This document shows positions 1 to 10,469 of a stretch of DNA of 64,000 bases, one piece after another (position 1 is the stretch's first letter; the number at the start of each line of letters is the position of its first letter). The notes under the pieces were generated by a model. It was not told where the DNA came from. It worked only from the letters and a program-made list of their open reading frames with translations, and ran no database searches. The position numbers were made by a program, and so were the translations under genes. Source of the stretch: Vibrio fluvialis. Its GTDB lineage: Bacteria; Pseudomonadota; Gammaproteobacteria; Enterobacterales; Vibrionaceae. The stretch is from assembly GCF_900460245.1 (NCBI RefSeq), contig NZ_UHIP01000001.1, positions 682,001 through 746,000 of the forward strand, in the 5' to 3' direction.

Positions 1-236
1 TGGCCCAAAGAGTCGATATATTCGTTCAGCACCGGGTCATTGATGACCGGGCGGCTGTTGCGCAGCATACGCATGTAAGCATCGCCGTAAATGCGCTCCT
101 GATCGATGGTCAGGGTCGAACCGGCCACCGTGCCGATATCCGGCAGCTCAATGGTGTCAGCATAGGTCAGCGAAGGCGTCGCCAGAGCGGCAGCAAGGCA
201 AAGGCACACGAATGAGCGAGTACGTTTTACTATCAT
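1..236 (-). CDS. bepA: BepA-type periplasmic M48 metalloprotease, N-terminal part only
   Basis: BepA is a periplasmic zinc protease and chaperone with a C-terminal TPR region that helps outer-membrane protein (LptD/Bam) assembly. Only about 78 codons lie here; the gene runs off the left edge, so the HExxH site is not visible. The start ATG (236-234) opens a typical signal peptide: basic start MIVKRTR, a hydrophobic stretch, and a likely cleavage near residue 26 before ADT. The mature start, with motifs ELPDIGTVAGSTL and RPVINDPVLNEYIDSLG, matches the BepA/YfgC family as I know it. It is divergent from the TusA-like gene, with a 268-base spacer that holds no other gene I can see. Confidence 0.85.
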   Translation of the reverse strand, partial: MIVKRTRSFVCLCLAAALATPSLTYADTIELPDIGTVAGSTLTIDQERIYGDAYMRMLRNSRPVINDPVLNEYIDSLG

Positions 237-504
237 AGTTATAGGTGATACTCCAAAATCATCTTCCACTATCCCCAGTTCTTCACGAAGTTACAGCGGG
301 GCGGCTCTGTTCAATCGCCTATCTGCAACTTCAGGTCGTTTGGATATAAGACATTGTCAGAATGGATTGGTTTCCCTATCACCTCACCGATGGATAGGAA
401 TAAGTAAGCAATGAATTGTAACGATTTTTAGCGGGAGAGAAAAACTGGCACCCAGCGTAAAAGGCTATACAATGTCTCACCTATATTAAGGATTGAGCGA
501 CAGA

Positions 505-741
505 ATGGAACCGAATATTCTCGATTTGCGTCAGCAGCGTTGCCCAATGGCGTTATTACTTGCGAAACGTCACACCGCACAGCTGCAAGATGGTGAATCG
601 GTGACCATTCTGCTTAGCGACCCAAGTTCCAAGCGCGATATCGAATCCTACTTGCTAAGACAGCAATTTGTCTGTCAGAGCCAGACGTTCACTGAGCATT
701 TCTCGCTTCATGTCATAAAGGAGACAGCCTCCAATGTTTGA
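505..741 (+). CDS. TusA/SirA-like sulfurtransferase-family small protein
   Basis: A 78-residue protein of the TusA/SirA fold. The family motif is at residues 13-17 (CPMAL), with Cys13 as the expected persulfide-carrying residue. TusA relays sulfur for tRNA 2-thiouridine; this paralogue has MALLL where TusA has the more usual CPxP, so its exact substrate is unknown. I chose ATG 505 because a TTG at 493 directly abuts the AAGGA at 488-492, too close to use. Its end overlaps the start of the perM gene by 8 bases (734-741), so the two are probably translationally coupled. Known family: small cytoplasmic sulfur carrier. Inferred: a role linked to the transporter downstream. Confidence 0.75.
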   Translation: MEPNILDLRQQRCPMALLLAKRHTAQLQDGESVTILLSDPSSKRDIESYLLRQQFVCQSQTFTEHFSLHVIKETASNV

Positions 742-1807
742 AATGGTGAGTCGTTGGTATAAACGACGTTTCTCCGATCCCCATGCAGTCAGCCTTGTCG
801 CTATTCTGTTTTTTGGCTTCATCACGATTTACTTCTTTGGTCATCTGATTGCTCCTTTGCTGGTGGCGATTGTGCTGGCGTATCTGCTCGAATGGCCGGT
901 GGTGCAATTGTGCCGTATGAAAATCCCGCGCACGCTGTCGGTGATTCTGGTGATTTTGATCTTTACCGGCCTGATGTTGCTGGCGGTGTTTGGCCTCGTG
1001 CCCACCATTTGGCAGCAGATCGTCAATCTGGTGAACGACATTCCGAACATGTATAACGGCCTGCAGAAGTTTATTGCTACGTTGCCGGAACGTTATCCTG
1101 AACTGGCCAACCTGCAAATTGTTGAATCCATCATGATCAACGCGAAAAATAAAGCGTTGGGAATGGGCGAGTCGGTCGTGAAAGGTTCGTTGGCTTCACT
1201 GGTCAGCATCGCCACATTAGCGGTGTATCTGATTCTGGTGCCGCTGCTGGTGTTCTTCCTGCTTAAAGATAAACAGGAAATGCTGAGCATGGTGCGTGGT
1301 GTGTTACCGCGCAACCGTAAGCTGGCGACCAAAGTCTGGGACGAAATGAACCAGCAAATCTCAAACTATATTCGCGGCAAAGTGCTGGAGATCCTGATTG
1401 TCGGTGGGGTCAGCTATGTGACGTTTGCCATTTTGGATCTGCGCTATTCAGTGTTGCTGGCAGTCGCTGTGGGTTTCTCCGTGTTGATTCCATACATTGG
1501 GGCGGCAGCGGTCACCGTTCCGGTGGCGATTGTCGGCTTGTTCCAGTGGGGAATGACACCACCTTTCTATTATCTGTTGATCGCCTACGGCATCATTCAG
1601 GCTCTGGATGGTAACGTGCTGGTGCCAGTGCTGTTTTCTGAAGCGGTGAACCTGCATCCGGTGGCGATTATCGTCGCAGTGCTGGTCTTTGGCGGACTCT
1701 GGGGATTCTGGGGTGTATTCTTTGCCATTCCATTGGCAACTTTGGTGAAAGCAGTGTGGAACGCCCTGCCAAGTATTGAAGAAGAGCCACCGCAGCCTAA
1801 CGCTTAG
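734..1807 (+). CDS. perM: PerM-like AI-2E/UPF0118 family membrane protein
   Basis: A 357-residue polytopic inner-membrane protein of the AI-2E exporter family (PF01594), close in length to E. coli PerM. It has paired hydrophobic helices at about residues 17-55 and 68-93, a central soluble part, and a hydrophobic C-terminal half (about 150-180, 210-320) with the family's glycine-rich segments. The substrate of PerM is not established; some relatives are Na+/H+ exchangers or autoinducer exporters. The start overlaps the TusA-like gene by 8 bases, and a clear terminator follows, so the two form a small operon. Confidence 0.85.
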   Translation: MFEMVSRWYKRRFSDPHAVSLVAILFFGFITIYFFGHLIAPLLVAIVLAYLLEWPVVQLCRMKIPRTLSVILVILIFTGLMLLAVFGLVPTIWQQIVNLVNDIPNMYNGLQKFIATLPERYPELANLQIVESIMINAKNKALGMGESVVKGSLASLVSIATLAVYLILVPLLVFFLLKDKQEMLSMVRGVLPRNRKLATKVWDEMNQQISNYIRGKVLEILIVGGVSYVTFAILDLRYSVLLAVAVGFSVLIPYIGAAAVTVPVAIVGLFQWGMTPPFYYLLIAYGIIQALDGNVLVPVLFSEAVNLHPVAIIVAVLVFGGLWGFWGVFFAIPLATLVKAVWNALPSIEEEPPQPNA

Positions 1808-1827
1808 CCTTATCTGCTTGTTACATG

Positions 1828-1866
1828 AACGCCTCATCATTTTTTGATGGGGCGTTTGTTTTTTAG
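1828..1866 (+). terminator. Intrinsic terminator after perM
   Basis: A 12-base stem (left arm 1828-1839, right arm 1845-1856, one G-T pair) is followed by a T-rich run up to 1865. Confidence 0.85.
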
Positions 1867-1927
1867 CATTCGTGAAGCGAGATCAAAATTATTGAGTAAA
1901 ATATAGGTTAAGGGATGTTACTGTTCC

Positions 1928-1954
1928 TCAAGTTTCGATTTGGCTAGTCGATAT
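1928..1954 (+). promoter_or_regulatory. Sigma-28 (FliA)-like promoter for the chemoreceptor gene
   Basis: TCAAGTTT (1928-1935), an 11-base spacer, then GTCGATAT (1947-1954). The sigma-28 consensus is TAAAGTTT-N11-GCCGATAA, so three positions differ and spacing is exact. It lies about 60 bases before the start codon. Chemoreceptor genes are commonly FliA-dependent, which fits. Confidence 0.6.
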
Positions 1955-2013
1955 AACAACTAATAACTATAAAAAATGGAAATCCACTTAGAGCTTGTGA
2001 GTTGAGGGAAACT

Positions 2014-3885
2014 ATGAGATTTAGCCAAAAAATTGTGGCTGCATCATCCGCGCTACTATTAATCGTTATTTTACTTTTATCTATTCAACAGCTCAGCACC
2101 GTTCGCTCGGAAGTTGAGTCTCTGGTCAACAGCAGCCTGAAAGAAATGGTGGCTGGGGTGAAAAACACCATCACATCAGAAATGACCAGCAAAAAAGCGC
2201 TGGCCCAGTCGATGACAGAAGTGCTGGAGCTTAACCCCGAAGATCGTTCTTACGTGAAAAATGTGCTTGAGAAACCAAAGCTCAAGAGCAGCTTCCTAGC
2301 GGTGGGTTTGGGCTATGATGCCGACGGCACCGTGGTCGAAAATGACGACGGTTGGGAACCGGGCGCCGATTACGACCCGCGTAAACGTCCTTGGTTCGTC
2401 GATGCGAAGAGAGTCGGCAAACTGACCGTTACCGATCCTTATGTCGACGTCTCGACCAAGAAAACCATCATTTCGATTGGTACCCCAGTTTATGAGAACG
2501 GACAGTTCAAAGCGGCAATGTTCTACGATCTGGAGCTAACCAAGTTGGCGGATCTGGTTAACTCGATCAACCTGTTTGACGCTGGTTACCTGTTTATCGT
2601 GACCGCTGACGGCACTACCATTGCGCACCCTGACACCAAAAACAACGGTCAGAAGCTCAATACCTATCTCCCTCAGGTGCAACTGAAAGAAGGAACGCAG
2701 CGCATTGAGATTGATGGTCATCCGTTTATGGTCAACTTTACTCTGGTACCAAGCGAGAACTGGTACATCGGTGCGATTATCGATGAGTCGATTGCGTTTG
2801 CTGCGGTCTCCGATCTGCGTAACAGCTCCATCATCTACACTGTTATTGGTCTGGTACTGAGCGTGATTGGTCTGAGCCTGCTGATCAAAGTGCTGATGCG
2901 TCCCTTGGGCGTACTCAATGATGCGATTCAGGATGTGGCGTCGGGTCAGGGCGATCTGACGAAACGTTTGAGCACCGATACCGACAAAGAGTTTGCTGAA
3001 CTGGCGAAGGGGTTCAATATCTTTACCGAAACGCTGCAACATCAGATTAAGCAGTCGAAAGCGATCGGTGAAGAGATCATGCGCGGAGCGGAGCAAACGA
3101 TGGGCACCGTGCACGGCTCTGCTGAAGCGATGCGTGCTCAGTTGCAAGAGCTGGAACAACTGGCCACGGCGATGCACGAGATGGCAGTGACGGCAACCGA
3201 AGTGGCCAATAATGCCCAGGGTGCCGCGTCAGCAGCGAAAGAAGCAGACGATGCAACGGTTGAAGGTTCACGCGTGGTCAGCGACACCACTAAGTCGATT
3301 GACCGCTTATCGGCGCACATCGAAATGGCGGTGGAAGAAGTACGCGGCCTCGAATCGGCGACGGCGAACATCGAAACCATTTTGAAAGTGATCAACGATA
3401 TTGCTGACCAGACTAACTTGCTGGCGTTGAACGCGGCCATCGAAGCTGCGCGTGCTGGTGAATCAGGTCGTGGTTTTGCCGTAGTTGCCGACGAAGTGCG
3501 CACGCTGGCGCAGCGTACACAGCAATCCACGACTGAAATTCGCAGCATGATTGAGCAACTGCAAGCGGGCGCGAGCTCGGTGTCGGTGGCGATGAACGAG
3601 AGTAAATCGACGGCGGAAGATGCGGTGGCGAAATCGCAACTGGCGGATGCGGCACTGCAACGTATCCGGAATGCGATTCAACAAATCAGCGATATGAATA
3701 TCCAGATTGCCTCGGCGGCTGAAGAGCAGAGCCTGGTGGCGGAAGAGATCAACAACAACACCGTGAAGATCAAAGATCTGTCGACTCAGGTTTCTGAGTC
3801 AGCGGAAGAGGCCAACATCGCAATGCAAGTGCAGACCGAAAACGTGCGTGAGCAGGATGCGATCCTGAATAAATTCATCGTGTAG
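2014..3885 (+). CDS. Methyl-accepting chemotaxis protein with dCache sensor domain
   Basis: A 623-residue chemoreceptor: first membrane helix at about residues 8-28, periplasmic dCache domain to about 270, second helix at about 275-297, HAMP to about 350, then a cytoplasmic signalling coiled coil whose tip is conserved ([19 protein letters not shown]). The membrane-distal Cache module carries Tyr120, Arg125, Trp127, Phe128 and Asp172, close to the amino-acid-binding (dCache_1AA) signature, which normally has Tyr where Phe128 stands. Amino acids are thus plausible ligands, by inference. No C-terminal NWETF-type tether is present. ATG 2014 is preferred over an in-frame TTG at 2002 because GAGGGA (2005-2010) is well placed for it. 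It appears monocistronic between two terminators. Confidence 0.93.
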   Translation: MRFSQKIVAASSALLLIVILLLSIQQLSTVRSEVESLVNSSLKEMVAGVKNTITSEMTSKKALAQSMTEVLELNPEDRSYVKNVLEKPKLKSSFLAVGLGYDADGTVVENDDGWEPGADYDPRKRPWFVDAKRVGKLTVTDPYVDVSTKKTIISIGTPVYENGQFKAAMFYDLELTKLADLVNSINLFDAGYLFIVTADGTTIAHPDTKNNGQKLNTYLPQVQLKEGTQRIEIDGHPFMVNFTLVPSENWYIGAIIDESIAFAAVSDLRNSSIIYTVIGLVLSVIGLSLLIKVLMRPLGVLNDAIQDVASGQGDLTKRLSTDTDKEFAELAKGFNIFTETLQHQIKQSKAIGEEIMRGAEQTMGTVHGSAEAMRAQLQELEQLATAMHEMAVTATEVANNAQGAASAAKEADDATVEGSRVVSDTTKSIDRLSAHIEMAVEEVRGLESATANIETILKVINDIADQTNLLALNAAIEAARAGESGRGFAVVADEVRTLAQRTQQSTTEIRSMIEQLQAGASSVSVAMNESKSTAEDAVAKSQLADAALQRIRNAIQQISDMNIQIASAAEEQSLVAEEINNNTVKIKDLSTQVSESAEEANIAMQVQTENVREQDAILNKFIV

Positions 3886-3902
3886 TTTCCGCAATCCGTA
3901 AC

Positions 3903-3936
3903 GAAAAAGGCCAGTCTTTAAGACTGGCCTTTTTGA
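3903..3936. terminator. Bidirectional terminator between the MCP gene and bcp
   Basis: A-run, inverted repeat GGCCAGTCTT...AGACTGGCC, T-run (3904-3935). It serves the two convergent genes. Confidence 0.85.
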
Positions 3937-3989
3937 TTATTTATGCAATTTAATCATTTAAGCAATCGCACGAAATAGTGGTGTGGTGA

Positions 3990-4457
3990 TTATTTGTTGT
4001 TCAGATAATCCAGAACCACTTCGTGGTGGTCTTTGGTTTTAAACTTGTCGAAAACGTGTTCGATGACGCCGTTTTCGTTAATCAGGAAACTGATGCGGTG
4101 CAGGCCATCATACACCTTGCCCATAAACTTCTTCTCGCCCCACACGCCGAATTGCTCAGCGACAGCGTGATCTTCGTCAGACAGCAGAGTGAAGTTCAGG
4201 TTGTCACGTTCGATGAACTTACCCAAACGTTTTACCGGGTCGATGCTCACACCTAAGACCACCACGTTATGGGCATCCAATTCACTTTTCACATCACGCA
4301 TGCCTTGCGCTTGCACAGTACAACCCGGAGTCATGGCCTTCGGGTAGAAGTAGAACAGGACTTTTTTGCCGGCGAAATCAGACAGCGAAACGGTGTTGCC
4401 GTCCTGATCGAGAAGAGAGAAAGCCGGAGCTGGCGAACCTGCCTTGAGTGTATTCAT
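3990..4457 (-). CDS. bcp: Thioredoxin-dependent thiol peroxidase (Bcp/PrxQ family)
   Basis: A 155-residue peroxiredoxin that reduces hydrogen peroxide and organic hydroperoxides in the cytoplasm. The peroxidatic site is TPGCT with Cys46. E. coli Bcp has a resolving Cys five residues later; here that position is Gln51 (motif GCTVQAQGMRD) and Cys46 is the only cysteine in the protein, so it must work as a one-Cys enzyme resolved by an external thiol. A good AGGAAG ribosome site precedes ATG 4457. It sits 17 bases after gcvR on the same strand, the usual gcvR-bcp pair. Confidence 0.93.
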   Translation of the reverse strand: MNTLKAGSPAPAFSLLDQDGNTVSLSDFAGKKVLFYFYPKAMTPGCTVQAQGMRDVKSELDAHNVVVLGVSIDPVKRLGKFIERDNLNFTLLSDEDHAVAEQFGVWGEKKFMGKVYDGLHRISFLINENGVIEHVFDKFKTKDHHEVVLDYLNNK

Positions 4458-4474
4458 GGTTCTTCCTTTCGTTT

Positions 4475-5017
4475 TTATAAGCTGTTTTTAATGAAATTAA
4501 GCGACCCGTGTACATCAAACGTCTGACACAAAGCATCAAATTCTTCCTGCAACTGCATCAGATTGTAGTCACTATCAACGTGCGCTGTAATCGCGATTTG
4601 GAACTGGTTGGTTTCCCGTTCCAGCTTGAGTTTATCGATCGTCTGCGCGCTGAGTGATGCCATGCCAATGTTGCGATCAGCAAAGAACTGGGTGAACTTT
4701 TCTGTCAGACCGGGTTTGTCATCCGATTCGACATAGACTTCCACCGTGTACGCGTTGGCCTGCTGAGCATGCGGCGACGTGCGCTTCATCATGGTGATCA
4801 GATCCTGCTCCTGACCTAACAGGGGCAGCAGAGTTTCCACGCGGGTGATGCTGTTGGCATTGCCGGAAACCAGCATGATGAGGGTGAATTCATTTCCGAA
4901 CAGGGCAATTCGGCTGTCGATAATATTACAGCCAGCCTGGGTTACCAGTTTGACTACTTGGTTGCAAATCCCTGGCCGGTCAGTACCCACGGCGGTGATC
5001 ACTAAATGTTGAGTCAT
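4475..5017 (-). CDS. gcvR: Glycine cleavage system transcriptional repressor GcvR
   Basis: A 180-residue protein with two ACT domains (about residues 4-75 and 92-172), the layout of GcvR. In E. coli GcvR binds GcvA and blocks activation of the gcv operon when glycine is low; it does not itself bind DNA. I chose ATG 5017 (MTQHLVITAVGTDRPG), the family start; an in-frame ATG at 5047 would add ten residues without any ribosome site. bcp follows 17 bases downstream. The 280-base spacer to divergent dapA shows no gene; it includes a run of six C at about 5231-5238. Confidence 0.88.
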   Translation of the reverse strand: MTQHLVITAVGTDRPGICNQVVKLVTQAGCNIIDSRIALFGNEFTLIMLVSGNANSITRVETLLPLLGQEQDLITMMKRTSPHAQQANAYTVEVYVESDDKPGLTEKFTQFFADRNIGMASLSAQTIDKLKLERETNQFQIAITAHVDSDYNLMQLQEEFDALCQTFDVHGSLNFIKNSL

Positions 5018-5297
5018 AGAGTCGCTTCGCTTAGTGTTTTTCGGCATGTTAACACAGTTAAAGTATAGAAAGAGCGGAACAAAACGTGTTTTTCTGTATG
5101 CGTTTTCACAAAATCACGTGTGTCTGACAAGGGGATTTTCAAGGGGTGTATAACCCGGTAGCAAAAGGCAGAGTTGGCCTAAAGTCTAACATCTGATAAA
5201 TATTCACTCATAAGGGCTGTTTAAGCGAATTTCCCCCCTTGTGTTTTTCAAGCCCCATGCAGTACCATGCAGAAGTTATCAATCTAGGGAGATAGAC

Positions 5298-6176
5298 ATG
5301 TTTTCAGGAAGTATCGTCGCGTTAATTACACCTTTCAACCACGACGGTGAGGTTGACTATCTTAGCCTGAAGAAGCTGGTAGACTACCACATCGAAGCCG
5401 GTACTGACGCCATTGTTTCTGTAGGAACAACCGGTGAGTCATCCACACTCACTATCGAAGAGCATGTCAAAGTTGTTGAAAAGACCGTCGAGTTCTCGGA
5501 CGGCCGTATTCCGGTGATCGCCGGTACCGGAGCTAATGCTACTCACGAATCCGTGACGTTCAGCCGTCTGCTGAACAACACAGGCATTGCCGGCTACCTG
5601 AGCGTAACGCCTTACTACAACAAACCGACTCAAGAAGGTTTGTTCCAGCACTACAAAGCGATTTCACAAGAAACCGATATTCCAATCATCCTTTACAACG
5701 TACCAGGCCGTACCGCAGTTGACCTGCGTCCAGAAACTGTTGCACGTTTGTCGGAACTAAAAAACATTGTCGCACTCAAAGATGCAACAGGTGATTTAAG
5801 CCGCGTGGCGTTGCACCGCGAACTGTGTGGTAACAATTTCGTACTGCTCAGCGGTGACGATGCAACCGGTCTGGAGTTTGTGAAACTGGGTGGCCAGGGT
5901 GTGATTTCAGTAACGAATAACGTCGCTGCTGCCGATATGGCAAAAATGATGCACCTGGCACTGGAAGGTAAATTTGATGAAGCAGAAGTCATCAACCAAC
6001 GCCTGATGCCACTGCACAAAGGCCTGTTTGTCGAGTCGAGCCCAATTCCAGTGAAATGGGCAGCACACAAGCTGGGTCTGATTGCAGAAGGTGATCTGCG
6101 TCTACCTTTAACGGAACTCTCTGAACAAGCGCGCCCACTTGTTGCCCAAGCAATGACAGAAGCCTGTATTTTATAA
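5298..6176 (+). CDS. dapA: 4-hydroxy-tetrahydrodipicolinate synthase
   Basis: DapA condenses pyruvate with aspartate semialdehyde, the first committed step to lysine and diaminopimelate. At 292 residues it equals E. coli DapA, and the catalytic residues fall at the same numbers: Thr44 and Thr45 (GTTGESS), Tyr133 (ILYNVPGR), Arg138 and the Schiff-base Lys161 (VALKDATGD). The start at 5298 has AGGGAGA just upstream; an ATG frame extension from 5241 is not family-like. bamC follows, as in many gamma-proteobacteria. Confidence 0.97.
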   Translation: MFSGSIVALITPFNHDGEVDYLSLKKLVDYHIEAGTDAIVSVGTTGESSTLTIEEHVKVVEKTVEFSDGRIPVIAGTGANATHESVTFSRLLNNTGIAGYLSVTPYYNKPTQEGLFQHYKAISQETDIPIILYNVPGRTAVDLRPETVARLSELKNIVALKDATGDLSRVALHRELCGNNFVLLSGDDATGLEFVKLGGQGVISVTNNVAAADMAKMMHLALEGKFDEAEVINQRLMPLHKGLFVESSPIPVKWAAHKLGLIAEGDLRLPLTELSEQARPLVAQAMTEACIL

Positions 6177-6193
6177 GGCGCTATCCATTACAA

Positions 6194-6217
6194 TGCCGAG
6201 GTTTTCATGCCTCGGCA
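6194..6217 (+). terminator. Hairpin between dapA and bamC, weak terminator or processing site
   Basis: Arms TGCCGAGG (6194-6201) and CCTCGGCA (6210-6217), followed only by AAATTTT. The U-tract is poor, so partial read-through into bamC seems likely. Confidence 0.5.
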
Positions 6218-6233
6218 AATTTTAGGAGTTTCA

Positions 6234-7268
6234 ATGAAGTTATCGCGCCAGCTGGTGGTTGGATCACTGGCTGTTTTGGTTTTGAGTGCCTGTTCGAGCA
6301 CTCCGACGCAACGCCGCCAAGCCAAAAATGATTTTGCCTACCTGGATACGAAAGATTTCAAACAGTGGGTTTTGCCGCAAGACGCAACGCCGCAGTTTTA
6401 TCCCGATTACGATATTCCCCAAGGTGATTTTAAAGGTGGCATCGGCCCAGTGGTTGATATTCGCCCGCCGCAGCAAGTGCTGGAACTGATTCCCGGCGCT
6501 CGTGCTGAACGCCAGAATGGCGAAGTCACTTTGTGGATGATCCGTAAAGATGAAGCGGACAAAGTGTGGCAGGTGGCGAAGACCATGATGCAAGAGCACA
6601 ACATCAAAGCGCTACAGGAAAACGCTAACCATATCGAAACTGATTGGGTGACTTGGGTCTCCGAAGACGAAGATACGGAAATGGGTAGCCGCTACGAGTT
6701 GAGCCGCGTTGAAGCCAACAACCGCTACGGATTTAAGATCTCTCTGATTGACTGGCGTGAAGGCGGCAAACAGAAGCCGGTGACTGCGACCAACAAAGAG
6801 CGCTACAACGCCTTTATGACTAACCTGGTGACGTCTCGTTACGATCAGGATGTGCGAGCTGAAGCGGCGCGTAAAGCGCAAGAGCTGGTTAAACAGATTC
6901 CGGTTACCATGGGTTCAGACCGCAGTGGCTTCCCGGTGATCATCGCCCGTACTCCTTATGATGTGCTGTGGCAACGTCTGCCTGATCTACTGCCTAAGAT
7001 GGGCTTCAAGATTGAGGAACGTAACCAGTCTCAAGGTACGATGAAAGCAAAATACGCGTCGCCAGATGACGAATTCTGGAATGATATCGGCGTGAAACCA
7101 ATGAACCTAGGGTCAGGCACTTACACCTTCCTGTTTGGTGATTTGGGTAACCGTACTTCCATCAACGTGACCAACTCAGCGGGTAAACCGGTTGAGGAAG
7201 AATTGCTGAAAGAAATGGTGCCAGTGTTGGCCGCCATCGTTGATGAGAAAAAAACAGCTCAGCAGTAA
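6234..7268 (+). CDS. bamC: Outer membrane assembly lipoprotein BamC
   Basis: A 344-residue lipoprotein of the BAM complex that folds beta-barrel proteins into the outer membrane. The signal peptide ends in a lipobox LSAC with Cys20 as the lipidated residue. The early segment after the lipid anchor (RRQAKNDFAYLDT, about 26-38) is the stretch that binds BamD in E. coli, followed by two helix-grip domains. The start at 6234 has AGGAG at 6224-6228. It follows dapA closely, the usual dapA-bamC arrangement. Confidence 0.93.
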   Translation: MKLSRQLVVGSLAVLVLSACSSTPTQRRQAKNDFAYLDTKDFKQWVLPQDATPQFYPDYDIPQGDFKGGIGPVVDIRPPQQVLELIPGARAERQNGEVTLWMIRKDEADKVWQVAKTMMQEHNIKALQENANHIETDWVTWVSEDEDTEMGSRYELSRVEANNRYGFKISLIDWREGGKQKPVTATNKERYNAFMTNLVTSRYDQDVRAEAARKAQELVKQIPVTMGSDRSGFPVIIARTPYDVLWQRLPDLLPKMGFKIEERNQSQGTMKAKYASPDDEFWNDIGVKPMNLGSGTYTFLFGDLGNRTSINVTNSAGKPVEEELLKEMVPVLAAIVDEKKTAQQ

Positions 7269-7288
7269 GCGGGCAGGAAAGCCAAATT

Positions 7289-7317
7289 GAAAAGGGACGC
7301 TAGCGTCCCTTTTTTGT
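7289..7317. terminator. Bidirectional terminator between bamC and the DUF2897 gene
   Basis: AAAAGGGACGC-TAGCGTCCCTTTTTT is a near-perfect inverted repeat with A- and T-runs on each side. It overlaps the last codons of the minus-strand gene ending at 7300. Confidence 0.85.
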
Positions 7318-7496
7318 TTCTTTATCAGAAGCGGATGACTGATTTTGCTTGTCGAGCTCATTGAGTTTGTCGAGATCGCTCTTCTTACCCATCTGACCCA
7401 GTTTCATCGTCGCAGTGTACTTAAGTGCAGCTATGTTGCCGACGAACACACACACGATAACGATGGTGATCACCCACGGATTAAACAGAAAATCCA

Positions 7497-7497
<1 letters not shown>
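7300..7497 (-). CDS. DUF2897 family small membrane protein
   Basis: About 65 residues: a single hydrophobic helix at residues 3-25 (start MDFLFNPWVITI) and a charged tail rich in Lys, Asp and Gln. This shape and the N-terminal pattern match the DUF2897 family of Vibrio and relatives; the function is unknown. The start codon (ATG 7500 or ATG 7497) overlaps the stop of the M15 peptidase gene upstream, so it is probably translationally coupled as the last gene of a yffB-dapE-peptidase run. Confidence 0.7.
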
Positions 7498-9683
<2,186 letters not shown>

Positions 9684-9886
9684 AAAAATCCTTTGAATGC
9701 TGCTTATTTTGGTGTTTGCCAAATCCTAACAGGAAGCCTGTCATCTGACAAAAGTGTGATGCAGATATTTTACTGAATAAAAAAAATCCACGGCTATTGA
9801 CTAGGATTGGAGAGTTATTGATCGAACTCAACAAACTTACTGGCAAAACAGAAATAATGTGCCTTGCACAGATTAGGAGGTAATCA

Positions 9887-10174
9887 ATGGAATTGAGTCC
9901 TGTTTTTGCAAGGCGCCTTTATTTAGCCTTGCTTGTTGAAAGTCTGGAACGGCCTAATGTTCCGAAGTTAATCGAGAAAACGGGGTGGCCTCGTCGTACT
10001 ATTCAGGACGTACTTAAAGCCCTGCCGGGGATCGGCATTGAACTGATGTTCGTTCAGGACGGTCGGCGCCACAATGACGGCTATTATCAGTTGTCAGATT
10101 GGGGGCCCTTTGACAGTCAATGGGTTCTGGATCGCAGATGTGATATCGCCGCGAGTTTAGGATTTAGTGCATAA
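9887..10174 (+). CDS. Small winged-helix DNA-binding protein
   Basis: A 95-residue protein with a very strong ribosome site (AGGAGGT, 9874-9880). The N-terminal half (about residues 1-60) reads as a winged helix-turn-helix: helices around RRLYLALLVESLE, PNVPKLIEKTG and the probable recognition helix WPRRTIQDVLKAL, then a beta wing (IELMFVQDGRRHNDGYYQL). I recognise the type as one conserved in Vibrio but not a named regulator. It stands alone between yffB (divergent) and the gal operon, with its own terminator. Target unknown. Confidence 0.7.
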   Translation: MELSPVFARRLYLALLVESLERPNVPKLIEKTGWPRRTIQDVLKALPGIGIELMFVQDGRRHNDGYYQLSDWGPFDSQWVLDRRCDIAASLGFSA

Positions 10175-10175
10175 C

Positions 10176-10207
10176 AAGCCAGCCTGTGCTGGCTTTCTTC
10201 TTTCTTC
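10176..10207 (+). terminator. Intrinsic terminator after the winged-helix gene
   Basis: AAGCCAGC-CTGT-GCTGGCTT (10176-10195) followed by a pyrimidine tract with T-runs. Confidence 0.75.
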
Positions 10208-10287
10208 CCTTCCGTAAAGTCGTTCATTCACCGTGTTCAGTCTGTATTGTGTGGTTTGGTTACCGCTCAATGCAGGCATGTTGTTTT

Positions 10288-10303
10288 CTGGAAACGTTTG
10301 CCC
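10288..10303. promoter_or_regulatory. GalR operator, distal, upstream of galE
   Basis: CTGGAAACGTTTGCCC matches the Gal operator pattern GTGnAAnCGnTTnCAC except at two outer positions. It lies 88 bases before the proximal operator. Confidence 0.6.
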
Positions 10304-10375
10304 TAATGGCCTTCCTCTTATTTTTCAGTAGTATCTAATTCCAATAATAGCAGAGTCACCTCGGTGTGAATGTTT

Positions 10376-10391
10376 GTGGAAACGTTTTCAC
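10376..10391. promoter_or_regulatory. GalR operator, proximal, upstream of galE
   Basis: GTGGAAACGTTTTCAC matches GTGnAAnCGnTTnCAC at every fixed position. It is 79 bases before the galE start, a position suited to blocking the promoter. Two operators upstream suggest DNA looping or cooperative repression. Confidence 0.8.
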
Positions 10392-10469
10392 TTTGAGAGT
10401 GTAATCACAGAAGTCGGCGCTGGGCTGCTGATAGACTCAATGCAATTCAAATCAGCGGAGAGGTGACAG

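Noticed and set aside
493..504. TTG start for the TusA-like gene
   Set aside because: The Shine-Dalgarno-like AAGGA would be directly adjacent to the codon; ATG 505 fits better.
5018..5297. Riboswitch or small RNA before dapA
   Set aside because: The spacer has a C-run and short repeats but I could not find a lysine riboswitch core or a terminator.
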